From Vibrio sp. Of7-15 (GTDB taxonomy: Bacteria; Pseudomonadota; Gammaproteobacteria; Enterobacterales; Vibrionaceae), in NCBI RefSeq assembly GCF_022347565.1, contig NZ_JAKRGH010000006.1:62001-126000 (forward strand): 64,000 bases of DNA, in the 5' to 3' direction. Under the pieces are notes generated by a model. That model did no database searches, was not told the DNA's origin, and saw nothing but the letters and a program-made list of their open reading frames with translations. Position numbers and translations under genes: made by a program. Shown here piece by piece: positions 27,482-36,302 of this stretch. Each line of letters begins with the position of its first letter. The first letter of the stretch is position 1.

Positions 27482-28376
27482 ATTTTTAATGGGTTTTATT
27501 GTGTTGCTTCTTTTGTCTGGTTGTGTTGATTCTTCTAGTAAAAGCAGCAGTGCTTTTCAGGGAGATCGTGACTCAACGGAAAGTTTGTTGCTAAAAACAA
27601 AAAACTACTCACGTCTAATCGAAATGTATAAATCTGATCTCAAGGAAGAAGACACGAAAGACACTCGAGTTAAATTAGCAAAAACATATTTAGCAATGGA
27701 AGATGCGGAGTCTGCGCTTTTCTATTTATCGACGATCTTACTTGATAAAGAGCGGGACGCCGAAATATTTTATTTACAGGCTCAAATTCAATACGACTTT
27801 CAGCAAAATGACAAGGCAATGAAGTCAGTACAGACTGCGTTAAGTATTGCTCCCGATTACCCTGATGCACATAACTTAATGGGTATTTTATATGCTGACA
27901 GTGATCAATTTGAGCTAGCGCGTATTGCCTTTAATCAAGCCCGTTTGGGTTTAGCTGATGATGTGAAAGTGAAAAATAACATCGCGGTACTTGATATTAT
28001 CGAAAAAGATTACCGTGCAGCAATTTCGCGTTTATTACCCTTATACCTTAATGGCCAAGCGGATGATCAAGTAAAAGCAAATCTTTTAATTGCTATGTCA
28101 AAGATGGGCAATTATGACTACGTAAAATCTATATTGTCTAAAGACTATGAGGATGAAGAGATCATTCAATTGTTCCATTCTCTTAATACGTTAGGTAACC
28201 CAGCTGATTTTGCATTGCCATCAGAAGAAGAGAGTAAAATTTTTCAGCAAAATGAGTCTAATTTAGAATCTAAGAAAAGTAATGGTCCGGAACAACGTGG
28301 TGTAGAGCAGAGTTCTGAGGGGACTCAAGAACCGATTCCTTCGGTGGCTAAGGAGTTAGCTGATGAGAATGAATAA
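27474..28376 (+). CDS. tadD: TadD TPR lipoprotein
   Basis: A 300-residue protein with a short signal peptide and lipobox LSGC (Cys17), followed by tetratricopeptide repeats (about residues 55-165; AEIFYLQAQIQYDFQQNDKA and YPDAHNLMGILYADSDQFELA). The C-terminal 60 residues are polar, Ser/Glu-rich and probably disordered. TadD is thought to help secretin assembly in tad systems. Overlaps tadC by 8 bp and tadE by 14 bp. Confidence 0.9.
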   Translation: MSKFLMGFIVLLLLSGCVDSSSKSSSAFQGDRDSTESLLLKTKNYSRLIEMYKSDLKEEDTKDTRVKLAKTYLAMEDAESALFYLSTILLDKERDAEIFYLQAQIQYDFQQNDKAMKSVQTALSIAPDYPDAHNLMGILYADSDQFELARIAFNQARLGLADDVKVKNNIAVLDIIEKDYRAAISRLLPLYLNGQADDQVKANLLIAMSKMGNYDYVKSILSKDYEDEEIIQLFHSLNTLGNPADFALPSEEESKIFQQNESNLESKKSNGPEQRGVEQSSEGTQEPIPSVAKELADENE

Positions 28377-28890
28377 CAGTCGGAAGCTTTCTTTCCTTTC
28401 TCGTAAAAAGAAGGGACAAAAAGGCGTTGTAGCCATTGAATTTGCTATAGGCTTTATGGGATTTTGGTTGATGTGTATGGCATGGGTCGAAATGAGTTAC
28501 ATGTCATATGTTTCCGCTATTGGTGATTTAGCTATTGCTGAGGCCTCTCGTGAAGCTAAGAAAGACAATGATACCTATTTAGAATCTTTTCAAGCCGTGC
28601 TTAATCGAGATGACAGTATTTGGAGTAATATCGTTGATTCCAACAACTTTGTCACCACGGTTCAATATGTCAAAGACGTCGATGATTTGGTGAAAGTGGT
28701 TGATGGTTGTGAGCCGAGCCAGAACCAAACATCGGCTGAATGTGGTTCCGCAGATAAGAGTTCGATTGCTATTTATCGCATTAGTTATGATTTTGATTCA
28801 ATGTTTACCTATTTTATGGATCAAACCACTGTGTTTACTCGTGAAGTAATAGTGATACAAGAATATGAACGTTCGCAGTTTGAAATCTAA
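28363..28890 (+). CDS. tadE: TadE minor pseudopilin
   Basis: A 175-residue pseudopilin-like protein. After a basic N-terminus the segment QKG-VVAIEFAIGFMGFWLM gives a prepilin-type site with Glu at +5, followed by a hydrophobic helix; the remainder is periplasmic with a Cys pair (CEPSQNQTSAEC). A second in-frame ATG at 28369 is an alternative start. It overlaps tadD by 14 bp and tadF by 26 bp. Confidence 0.85.
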   Translation: MRMNNSRKLSFLSRKKKGQKGVVAIEFAIGFMGFWLMCMAWVEMSYMSYVSAIGDLAIAEASREAKKDNDTYLESFQAVLNRDDSIWSNIVDSNNFVTTVQYVKDVDDLVKVVDGCEPSQNQTSAECGSADKSSIAIYRISYDFDSMFTYFMDQTTVFTREVIVIQEYERSQFEI

Positions 28891-29425
28891 GTTACCTTGC
28901 TCACAACGCGGCACTTTTAGTGTTGAATTTGCCATCGTTGGCATTTTTTTCGCTCTGCTATTGGTTTTTAGTGGCGACATCATTATAAAAATGTCTATTA
29001 AAGGGAAGCTGGACCGTTTGGCTTTCTCAATGGTGAGCATTTTGAAAGAGCGAACAGAGCTTTATGATGATGATTATAAAATCACGAGTGCCGAAGTTGA
29101 TGCCATTTTTGATATTACCCGGAACTCATTAGCAAGAACATTAGGCTCTTATGAAGCAAGTCGGTTGGGCATGTTAGTTGAAGAACAAACTTTTAGAGAT
29201 ATTAACTCTCCAAATGCGGCGGTGAGATTCAGTCGTGGGCAGCAAACTTGCCAAGTAAGCCAATTTTTAAGTCAATTAACAGATCTTTCCGTGGTGACTT
29301 CTTGGGGGAGACAAGCCTCTTTATATAGAGTGACACTGTGTTATGAAACGGATAATTGGGTTGGTGAACTGTTAGGTGAGCAGTTCACAACAGTGTCCAC
29401 CAACGCCATCATGATAGGCCGTTAA
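28865..29425 (+). CDS. tadF: TadF minor pseudopilin
   Basis: A 186-residue pseudopilin-like protein with QRG-TFSVEFAIVGIFFALLL, again with Glu at +5 of the mature part, then a periplasmic domain containing two Cys (TCQVSQFL and TLCYE). The order and the overlap of 26 bp with tadE support TadF. TadG starts three bases after its stop. Confidence 0.85.
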   Translation: MNVRSLKSKLPCSQRGTFSVEFAIVGIFFALLLVFSGDIIIKMSIKGKLDRLAFSMVSILKERTELYDDDYKITSAEVDAIFDITRNSLARTLGSYEASRLGMLVEEQTFRDINSPNAAVRFSRGQQTCQVSQFLSQLTDLSVVTSWGRQASLYRVTLCYETDNWVGELLGEQFTTVSTNAIMIGR

Positions 29426-29428
29426 AAT

Positions 29429-30676
29429 ATGAAGCTAATAAAGTCCATGTCAAAACAGTCTGGCCATGCTGCTCTTTTATTTGCCATGATGATACCGGCC
29501 TTTTTCGGTATTTTCACATTGGCTTCGGATGGTGCTAGAGCCCTTCAATCAAAAGCCCGTTTAGATGATGCATTAGAAGTGGCCACACTCGCTGTGGCTG
29601 CTCATAACGATGATAATAAAGACAATGGCTCAGGGCAGGGGAGTGCTGTCAACGTAAAAATTGCGACTGACTATATTAGCCAATATATGGTGGACATGGA
29701 TCAAGTCTCGAACTTGAAAGTGGTTAAGCTGTCGTGCGATCAAATTCCTGAGTGTGCTGCTGGGGTGATCAAAGGGGAGTCCCGTTTTTTTGAATACAGT
29801 GTAACCGCGACTACTCGCCATACATCTTGGTTTCCGGGTAATGATGCCATTGTTGGCTTTGGTGATAATTTTAATGTGGCAGGTGCTGCAACAGCACGAA
29901 AGTACCAAAGTGAAGCCGTTGATGTTGTTTTTGTCGCTGATTTTTCTGGCTCAATGTGGGAAAGCTGGAGAGGGGGGCGAAATAAAAAGTATAAAGATCT
30001 TACTGATATTATTAGCAAAGTAACCGATGAGCTAAAAAAATATAATGATTTAGAAAACTCATCAGATAATACCGCAGCCTTTACTGGCTTTGATAAGAAA
30101 ACATATCAATTAAAAAATGGTAGTTCACACAAGAAGTGCTCTACAGACCAGTTAGTTTATACGAATAATAAAGTGAACTATATAAGGACAGTTGAGCAGA
30201 TATTTTCAGATAAGCATTGTAGTGGTTCTTATGATTACGTTGATTTCTATGATATTGATGTAACAACAGATTTTAGTCGTTTTAACCAAAAAGTTAGGGG
30301 TTTTTCGCCTAACGGTAGCACTGCTTCGTATCAAGGAATCATGCGAGGAGCACAATTGGCTATGCATGGTTCTAATCCTAGGCGCTTGATCATTGTGTTA
30401 TCAGATGGTGGCGATAGTAGTAAGAATACGGCGCAAGGCTTGGTAAATGCAGGGATGTGCACAAAAATTGTCAACACCTTAAATCAGCAAAAAACGCCTG
30501 ATGGGGCATCAGTATCGGGAAAAATCTCTGTGGTTGGTTTTGATTATAACGTTAACAGTAACAGAGCTTTAATGGAGTGTGCTGGTGCTGAAAATGTGTT
30601 TAAAGCTCAAAACAGAGACGATATTTTAAATAAAATCCTTGAGCTAATAACCGAAGAAATAGGTCACTTGAAGTAA
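29429..30676 (+). CDS. tadG: TadG-like protein with von Willebrand A domain
   Basis: A 415-residue protein. The N-terminus (KQSGHAALLFAMMIPAFFGI) resembles the Flp-like hydrophobic helix of TadG, followed by the RALQSKARLDDALEVATLAVA helix. From about residue 165 to the end lies a vWA domain: the MIDAS motif DFSGSMWES (DxSxS) is intact, with a later Thr (SPNGSTASYQG) and Asp (VLSDGGD) as metal ligands. Such TadG proteins are thought to anchor the pilus or act as an adhesin. Its stop overlaps the next start by one base. Confidence 0.88.
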   Translation: MKLIKSMSKQSGHAALLFAMMIPAFFGIFTLASDGARALQSKARLDDALEVATLAVAAHNDDNKDNGSGQGSAVNVKIATDYISQYMVDMDQVSNLKVVKLSCDQIPECAAGVIKGESRFFEYSVTATTRHTSWFPGNDAIVGFGDNFNVAGAATARKYQSEAVDVVFVADFSGSMWESWRGGRNKKYKDLTDIISKVTDELKKYNDLENSSDNTAAFTGFDKKTYQLKNGSSHKKCSTDQLVYTNNKVNYIRTVEQIFSDKHCSGSYDYVDFYDIDVTTDFSRFNQKVRGFSPNGSTASYQGIMRGAQLAMHGSNPRRLIIVLSDGGDSSKNTAQGLVNAGMCTKIVNTLNQQKTPDGASVSGKISVVGFDYNVNSNRALMECAGAENVFKAQNRDDILNKILELITEEIGHLK

Positions 30677-31068
30677 TGAAGAAGATACCTGCAATATTGT
30701 CAACACTAGTGTTTTTCTTTTTGGGAGCCTCATTTTCAGCCATATCTGCTGAAGTAGATAAAAAGGTTATTATTTTCATTAATAGTGATGATGTTCAGCA
30801 GCAAGAGCAAGTGAATGAATTAAATACTCTGTTAATGACGAAAAATAACGTTAAGCAGAAAATATTTGTGATTGATACTGCTATTGAAGGGAAGCCTTTT
30901 CTTGGTGAAGTTAACTATCTTCATGATAGTTATGGGTATTACACTAATTTTTTCTTACCTCAGATTATTCCAGAGGTAATTGAAGTTATCGATGATTTTC
31001 CTATGGATAGGTATCACCTTGATCGTCACGGCTTTGACAAAGTATCTCAACTAGTTACCGGAAAGTAG
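30676..31068 (+). CDS. Unrecognised secreted protein in the tad operon
   Basis: A 130-residue protein that I do not recognise. A signal peptide (about residues 1-25, ending SAISA) is followed by a short domain that starts with a strand-like KVIIFINSDDV, a Gln/Glu-rich helix and a second strand KQKIFVIDTAIEG, which hints at an alpha/beta fold of about 100 residues; it has no cysteine. It starts inside the tadG stop codon (TAATG) and is 8 bp before the OmpA-like gene, so it is surely translated as part of the pilus operon. Confidence 0.75.
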   Translation: MKKIPAILSTLVFFFLGASFSAISAEVDKKVIIFINSDDVQQQEQVNELNTLLMTKNNVKQKIFVIDTAIEGKPFLGEVNYLHDSYGYYTNFFLPQIIPEVIEVIDDFPMDRYHLDRHGFDKVSQLVTGK

Positions 31069-31076
31069 GAGACATA

Positions 31077-31712
31077 ATGAGCCATAAATCACGCATTGCA
31101 GTCACTATTGCAAGTGTCTTACTTGCCCCTTCTCTATGGGCGAAATCTTTTGATAATAATGCGTTAAGCTATTACTGTGGTAACGATGATGTTGAATTTG
31201 AGCAAAATGTAACAGTAGGTAGGGGCACAAAAGTTATTCTAAATGAAGGTGCTTTTTACCAAATTGAGCAAGAAAGTGATTACGAACCGACGCTCTCTTT
31301 CATTAATAAGCAAATTACGAATGTAGGGGTTAATGAAGAGTGTGCTGAGTTTTTATTAACTCAAGGGCTGTTACATACTATGAATAATAGTGACGTACTA
31401 GCGAGGCTCTACTTTGATTTTGATCGTTCCTCATTAACGGATAAGTCTAAGTATATTTTAGATAGCTTAGTAGAGGTTATTCAGCACAGCAGTCGTACTT
31501 TGACTCTGGAAGGGCATACAGATAGCCGTGGGGCAGAGAGCTATAACTTTTCTCTAGGCTTGAAGCGTTCCAAAGCTGTTGAGCAGTACCTCATTGAGCA
31601 TGGTGTAGACCCTAAAACAATGAAAGTTACTTCAAAAGGGGAGGCTCAGCCAATCAGTAGTAATGATACAGCTGGGGGGCGCCATGAGAATCGTAGAGTG
31701 GATGTTAAGTAA
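31077..31712 (+). CDS. OmpA-like peptidoglycan-binding protein of the tad locus
   Basis: A 211-residue secreted protein: signal peptide to about residue 22 (APSLWA), an N-terminal part of about 85 residues with two Cys that I cannot place, and a C-terminal OmpA domain. The OmpA core is seen as YFDFDRSSLTDKSKYIL, LEGHTDSRGAESYN and GGRHENRRVDV, with the Asp and Arg that bind diaminopimelate. In tad loci such a protein probably fixes the machine to the cell wall. AGGAGA precedes the ATG. A UUCG-loop terminator follows, so it is the last gene of the operon. Confidence 0.88.
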   Translation: MSHKSRIAVTIASVLLAPSLWAKSFDNNALSYYCGNDDVEFEQNVTVGRGTKVILNEGAFYQIEQESDYEPTLSFINKQITNVGVNEECAEFLLTQGLLHTMNNSDVLARLYFDFDRSSLTDKSKYILDSLVEVIQHSSRTLTLEGHTDSRGAESYNFSLGLKRSKAVEQYLIEHGVDPKTMKVTSKGEAQPISSNDTAGGRHENRRVDVK

Positions 31713-31734
31713 TATTGATTGATAAAATATGAAT

Positions 31735-31767
31735 GAAAAAGCTGAACTTCGGTTTGGCTTTTTTATA
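31735..31767 (+). terminator. Terminator of the tad operon
   Basis: AAAAAGC-TG-AAC-TTCG-GTT-TG-GCTTTTTT: stem interrupted by one TG/TG mismatch and closed by a stable TTCG tetraloop, then a T-run. Confidence 0.85.
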
Positions 31768-31965
31768 ACTGCTGATTATATAGGTGACAGTTATATATTT
31801 TATCGTTAATACACTAAGGCTAAATCATAGATAAAGGGTATATACTTCGGTTTTTCCGATGTTTACTGTCTAAAGAAGCGATTATTCCTTTCTGGTCCTT
31901 GTCGCTACACTCAATATATCTTATTAAATCAGTACATTTTATTGATAGTTAGAAAGGGTTTATTC

Positions 31966-33141
31966 ATGAGTGATGCAATTCGTCATTTTTTCAAATTAGA
32001 GTCTGCTGGCGGTATCTTACTCGTTATTGCAGCTGCAATCGCTATGATGGTAGCAAACTCACCTCTTCAGCCGTTGTATGATACATTTTTACATTCTTAT
32101 GTTGGTGGGATGTCTGTAGCCCACTGGATTAATGATGGCTTCATGGCTGTATTCTTTTTACTAATTGGTTTGGAAGTGAAGCGAGAGTTACTTGAAGGTG
32201 CTCTAAAATCAAAAGAAACGGCTATCTTCCCTGCTATTGCTGCCGTTGGTGGAATGTTAGCGCCTGCACTGGTCTACATGGCATTTAATTTTGGTGATCC
32301 TGTAGCGGTTCAAGGCTGGGCTATTCCTGCGGCAACTGATATTGCTTTTGCTCTGGGTATCATGGCTTTATTGGGTAACCGTGTTCCGGTTAGCCTGAAG
32401 GTATTTTTATTAGCGTTAGCAATTATTGATGATTTAGGTGTTGTTGTAATTATTGCGTTCTTCTATAGCAGTGATTTATCTGCTACAGCACTTGCCATTG
32501 CATTTGCTGCAACAGCTGCACTCTTCATTATGAATAATAAGAATGTGACTAAGATTACTTGGTACTTAGTTGTCGGTGCGGTCTTGTGGGTAAGTGTTCT
32601 TAAATCTGGTGTTCACGCAACGTTAGCTGGTGTGGTTATTGGTTTTGCTATCCCTCTAAAAGGTAAAAAAGGCGAGCATTCACCATTAAAGCACATGGAG
32701 CATGCATTACATCCTTGGGTAGCTTTCGTAATCTTGCCAATCTTTGCTTTTGCAAATGCAGGTATTTCTTTAGAAGGAATTTCACTAAGTCATTTAACGT
32801 CTATGTTACCAATGGGTGTTGCTTTAGGTCTATTTGTTGGTAAGCCATTAGGTATCTTTACATTCAGTTGGTTAGCGGTTAAATCTGGTGTAGCGAAGCT
32901 ACCGGAAGGAATTGACTTTAGACATATCTTTGCAGTATCAGTTCTGTGTGGTATCGGGTTTACAATGTCTATCTTTATCTCTTCATTAGCATTCGTAGGT
33001 GTTGGTGCTGAGTATGATACATACGCTCGATTAGGTATTTTGATGGGCTCAACAGTATCGGCACTGGTAGGTTACTTCTTATTGAGTATCTCTTTACCAA
33101 AAGCTAAGGATGTGAAAACAAATACAGCATTAAATAACTAA
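31966..33141 (+). CDS. nhaA: Na+/H+ antiporter NhaA
   Basis: A 391-residue antiporter of usual length with 12 predicted helices. The double Asp of the ion site is visible in [10 protein letters not shown] (equivalent to Asp163/Asp164 in E. coli) and the early segment [17 protein letters not shown]-type ([17 protein letters not shown]) is a hallmark. It exchanges Na+ or Li+ for protons and is important at alkaline pH and in salt, fitting a marine organism. AGAAAGGG precedes the ATG at 31966; the frame is open eight codons further upstream without a signal. A terminator follows. Confidence 0.96.
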   Translation: MSDAIRHFFKLESAGGILLVIAAAIAMMVANSPLQPLYDTFLHSYVGGMSVAHWINDGFMAVFFLLIGLEVKRELLEGALKSKETAIFPAIAAVGGMLAPALVYMAFNFGDPVAVQGWAIPAATDIAFALGIMALLGNRVPVSLKVFLLALAIIDDLGVVVIIAFFYSSDLSATALAIAFAATAALFIMNNKNVTKITWYLVVGAVLWVSVLKSGVHATLAGVVIGFAIPLKGKKGEHSPLKHMEHALHPWVAFVILPIFAFANAGISLEGISLSHLTSMLPMGVALGLFVGKPLGIFTFSWLAVKSGVAKLPEGIDFRHIFAVSVLCGIGFTMSIFISSLAFVGVGAEYDTYARLGILMGSTVSALVGYFLLSISLPKAKDVKTNTALNN

Positions 33142-33159
33142 TTAATCCTAAGAGAATTG

Positions 33160-33193
33160 AAGGGCTCTGAATAATGTTCAGGGCCCTTTTTTA
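33160..33193 (+). terminator. Terminator after nhaA
   Basis: AAGGGCTCTGAA pairs with TTCAGGGCCCTT (one G-T wobble) around a five-base loop, followed by TTTT. Confidence 0.85.
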
Positions 33194-33431
33194 TGTTTGT
33201 TAACTGAGGGGGAATGATAATAGTTGTTTACTACAATTTTCTTGAATGTTTCAAGAAAGGTCGTAAGTCAGCTTTAGGAGTAAGCTAATTTCTGGAAGTT
33301 GATGCTTTTGAGCGTTTCTTAAAAGTGATTTGATGATACCGCCTAGGTACAGAGCAAAAAAGACCAATAGTAAGAACTACTGGCCTTTGAATAAAATGTT
33401 AACGTTTAGTACGAGATACTAGTCTCAGGTA

Positions 33432-34874
33432 TTAAGTATTGTTTTGCGGGTACTGTGTATAGCGAACACCGAGCATTTGTTCCATGCAGTGAACAACCTG
33501 GCAGCTATATCCAAATTCATTATCATACCAAATGTAAAGAACGCAGCGCTTGTCTTCGGCAATGGTCGCCTGGCTATCAACGACACCAGCAAAACGAGTT
33601 CCAACTAAATCACTGGAAACAAGCTCGGTGGATTCAGTGTAATCAATTTGACCTGAAAGTGGCGAATAAAGAGCTGTATCTTGTAGGTAGCTATTTAATG
33701 ATTCACGATCAACACTGTCATTTAGGTTTAAATTGGCGATGGCCATCGAGACATTTGGTGTTGGAACACGTATGGCATTGCCTGTTAGCTTTCCTTCCAA
33801 TTCAGGCAGTGCTTTTGATACTGCTTTTGCTGCGCCAGTTTCAGTGATCACCATGTTCAGTGCCGCAGAGCGACCGCGGCGATCACCGCTGTGGTAGTTA
33901 TCGATTAGGTTTTGATCATTAGTAAAAGAATGGACTGTTTCTATATGACCAGAGCTGATGCCAAACTTGTCGTTAATGGCTTTGAGTACAGGAGTTATGG
34001 CATTGGTAGTACAGCTTGCCGCTGAGATGATGGTATCTGAGTCTTGGATGACATTATCGTTTACTCCGAAGACCACATTTTTAATGTCTCCTTTACCAGG
34101 TGCAGTGAGAAGCACTTTTTCTGTACCATTTGCTGCAAGGTGCTGACTTAGGCCATCGCTATCACGCCAAATACCTGTGTTATCAACCACGAGAGCCTTA
34201 TGAATGCCATATTGCGTATAGTCAATATCGGAAGGGTTATTAGCATAGATAACTTGAATATAGTTACCATTAGCGATAATAGCTTTACGCTCCTCATCAA
34301 CAGTAATGCTGCCGTTAAACGGTCCATGAATAGAATCACGTCGTAGTAAGCTTGCACGTTTCTCTAAGTCGCCATCACGTCCACCACGAACAACAATGCC
34401 GCGTAAACGAAGTGGGTAGCCCGGGCCACTTTTTTCTATAAGTAGACGTGCAAGTAAGCGGCCAATACGACCAAAACCATAAAGAACTACGTCTCTTGGC
34501 TCTACCGTTTCTTTACTTTGTAATACGTCATGCAGTGCTGTTTCAACATAATCTTCGAGACCTGCATCGTCATTATGATCTTTCCAGTAGCCCCATGCTA
34601 ATTGGCCGATATCTAAACGACATGGCGACAGTGATTTTTGTGCTAGTACTTCAAGCATGGTAAAAGTTTGGCTTGGAGATAGATTTTGGCCGATATGGCG
34701 ACGTGCAACACGGTGAGCTTTAATGATATCGATGGTCGATGCATTGACGAGCTGTCGACCGAACAGTGAGACTTCAACTCCATGTTGACGGTATAGAGTA
34801 CCAAGGATTGGAGACATAGCTTCTGCACAGGTTTGACTGGTTTGCCAATCAAGAAGGTATTGTTCTGGACTCAT
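33432..34874 (-). CDS. Long-form glyceraldehyde-3-phosphate dehydrogenase
   Basis: A 480-residue GAPDH. The canonical enzyme begins near residue 125 with the nucleotide-binding segment VVLYGFGRIGRLLARLL; the active-site Cys is in SAASCTTNAITP and the C-terminal WYDNEFGYSCQVV is intact. The first 120 residues (start MSPEQYLLDW) are an extra domain found in a long GAPDH class of vibrios and other bacteria; its role is not known. It should interconvert glyceraldehyde 3-phosphate and 1,3-bisphosphoglycerate. The frame opens at a GTG at 34898, but AAAGG precedes the ATG at 34874, which I chose. Confidence 0.9.
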   Translation of the reverse strand: MSPEQYLLDWQTSQTCAEAMSPILGTLYRQHGVEVSLFGRQLVNASTIDIIKAHRVARRHIGQNLSPSQTFTMLEVLAQKSLSPCRLDIGQLAWGYWKDHNDDAGLEDYVETALHDVLQSKETVEPRDVVLYGFGRIGRLLARLLIEKSGPGYPLRLRGIVVRGGRDGDLEKRASLLRRDSIHGPFNGSITVDEERKAIIANGNYIQVIYANNPSDIDYTQYGIHKALVVDNTGIWRDSDGLSQHLAANGTEKVLLTAPGKGDIKNVVFGVNDNVIQDSDTIISAASCTTNAITPVLKAINDKFGISSGHIETVHSFTNDQNLIDNYHSGDRRGRSAALNMVITETGAAKAVSKALPELEGKLTGNAIRVPTPNVSMAIANLNLNDSVDRESLNSYLQDTALYSPLSGQIDYTESTELVSSDLVGTRFAGVVDSQATIAEDKRCVLYIWYDNEFGYSCQVVHCMEQMLGVRYTQYPQNNT

Positions 34875-35873
34875 TTTCAATAGAACCTTTAGTTTCACGT
34901 TTATGGGTATTAGCCCGAATTGGGGGAGGAATCAGTCTCATTCCGGAGTGAAGAGCTGAGTATTATTGTTATGGGCGTGGATTGTAGAGGGTGAATAATT
35001 TTTCAACGAGTAAAAATAACTCGATGTATTTATGCTTTTCTGAAAGTAAGTTTCTAAAATGATGGTCTTAAAAGAGCAAACGTTTGCATTTGCTTGTAGC
35101 TTACTTTCATCTTAATTTTTGATGCGAAGGTTTGTTGCTTATTTATGCCGCTTGATTTGAAGAAAACAGAGTGAAACAGGGGAACTTTGACTCAAATTTA
35201 TACAAATTGTTGTTTTTAGGAATCTAACAAAATTTCAATAGACTAAAGATGAAAAGTTGTCATTAAAGAGAGATAAAAGTGTGCATTTTTTCTATCTAGA
35301 TCACTATTCTTCTTTTATTTTTCAATGGAAGAAACTTTCTTTACTGCTAACTTTAGTGCTTTTTTTGGGATGGCGAGTTTTATTAAGGTGAGACGAATAA
35401 TGCTATCGCTAAGCTTACGGGTAGTGTGGTTTGTGTTATTGAGGCTTTAGAGAGAGCATTTAATGAATTGAGTATACGATTGGTTGCGAATTTGTTAAAT
35501 ATTGTTGTGTGTTTCTTTTGACTAGCAAGGGTCCGTATTATGATCCTTCGAGGAAAGTGCAGTTATAAAAATATTTTGGGGAAGATCTTTTGTCGTGCGG
35601 TGACACAACAGTTATTGAACTAGGTAACCACATAATGATCAAAGCTGTTACTAGAAACAACTGTCATATTGTCGGGTAAAGTTTGTTTTTACTGGTAAAG
35701 GCACTTGCTTGAACAAATCTTTGGGCGAAGCACTGCTAAAATCGTTTCTGATCAACATGGAAAGGGAGACTTGTATCAGTGGGTTAGAAGAACGGGGAAT
35801 CTCTTGAGGTGCTGATTCATTTCTTAAATTTCGTTAAATGTACTTATTATCAGTCGTATACATCCAATTTTTC

Positions 35874-35904
35874 AAAAAAAAGCCCAAAACAACTGAGTTT
35901 GGGC
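35874..35904 (-). terminator. Minus-strand terminator-type hairpin
   Basis: On the minus strand GCCCAAA and TTTGGGC form the stem, followed by eight T. The next upstream gene on that strand is more than 400 bp away and none is seen between, so it probably ends a non-coding transcript. Confidence 0.75.
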
Positions 35905-36079
35905 ATACATGGAATAAAAGGAGTTAATAAAAAAGCAGAGTGTAGTTGACAGGAAGAAACATGTTTGGCGGCCAGCAAAACGATTTAATGCGCTCTCAAT
36001 CTACCTAATATCAGACTAACCGTTTTCTGGTTGGTTCAATCTATTTGTCTTTAATTTTTCATGCTGTTTTTATGAGTAT

Positions 36080-36111
36080 AAAAAAACCCGTTATCTATTT
36101 AGACAACGGGT
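36080..36111 (-). terminator. Minus-strand terminator-type hairpin
   Basis: On the minus strand ACCCGTT-G-TCTA-AA-TAGA-T-AACGGGT is an almost perfect stem with one mismatch, followed by TTTTTT. No gene is found upstream of it on that strand before the psrA control region. Confidence 0.75.
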
Positions 36112-36130
36112 ATTCTTGAATTCTATCAAG

Positions 36131-36166
36131 AAAAAGCAGTGGCATTTTATGAGACTGCTTTTTTTT
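36131..36166. terminator. Bidirectional terminator-type hairpin
   Basis: AAAAAGCAGT and ACTGCTTTTT form a perfect 10-bp stem with a 13-base loop, with T-runs on both strands. It insulates the psrA promoter region from the left and could end a plus-strand or minus-strand short RNA. Confidence 0.75.
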
Positions 36167-36242
36167 ATATTGGTTCCAACTTTTATAAATTATTTCGTGA
36201 AATTCTACTTTGTTCATATGTATTTCATACGTGCGTTTGAAA

Positions 36243-36258
36243 TGTGACTTTACTCACT
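36243..36258. promoter_or_regulatory. Putative CRP binding site upstream of psrA
   Basis: TGTGA-CTTTAC-TCACT matches nine of ten conserved positions of the CRP consensus TGTGA-N6-TCACA. It lies 60-75 bp before the psrA start, which would tie fatty-acid control to carbon status. Confidence 0.6.
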
Positions 36259-36286
36259 TGTTAAAGATGATAACAAGATGTAAAGT

Positions 36287-36302
36287 TTAAACATCTGTTT
36301 AA
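36287..36302. promoter_or_regulatory. Putative PsrA operator
   Basis: TTAAAC-ATCT-GTTTAA is a perfect palindrome around four bases and contains AAAC-N4-GTTT, the core of the PsrA consensus described in Pseudomonas. It ends 15 bp before the psrA start codon, so autorepression is likely. Confidence 0.65.

Noticed and set aside
34875-35300. HexR operator in front of the GAPDH gene
   Set aside because: No sequence close to TGTAAT-type HexR dyads was found upstream; the nearest TGTAATTACA is at 39341, before the fadE terminator stem, and has no promoter context.
35640-35815. Possible decayed gene before the minus-strand hairpins
   Set aside because: About 50 open codons without a start codon and with no recognisable similarity; the neighbouring frames are closed by many stops. 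A transposase remnant could not be supported.
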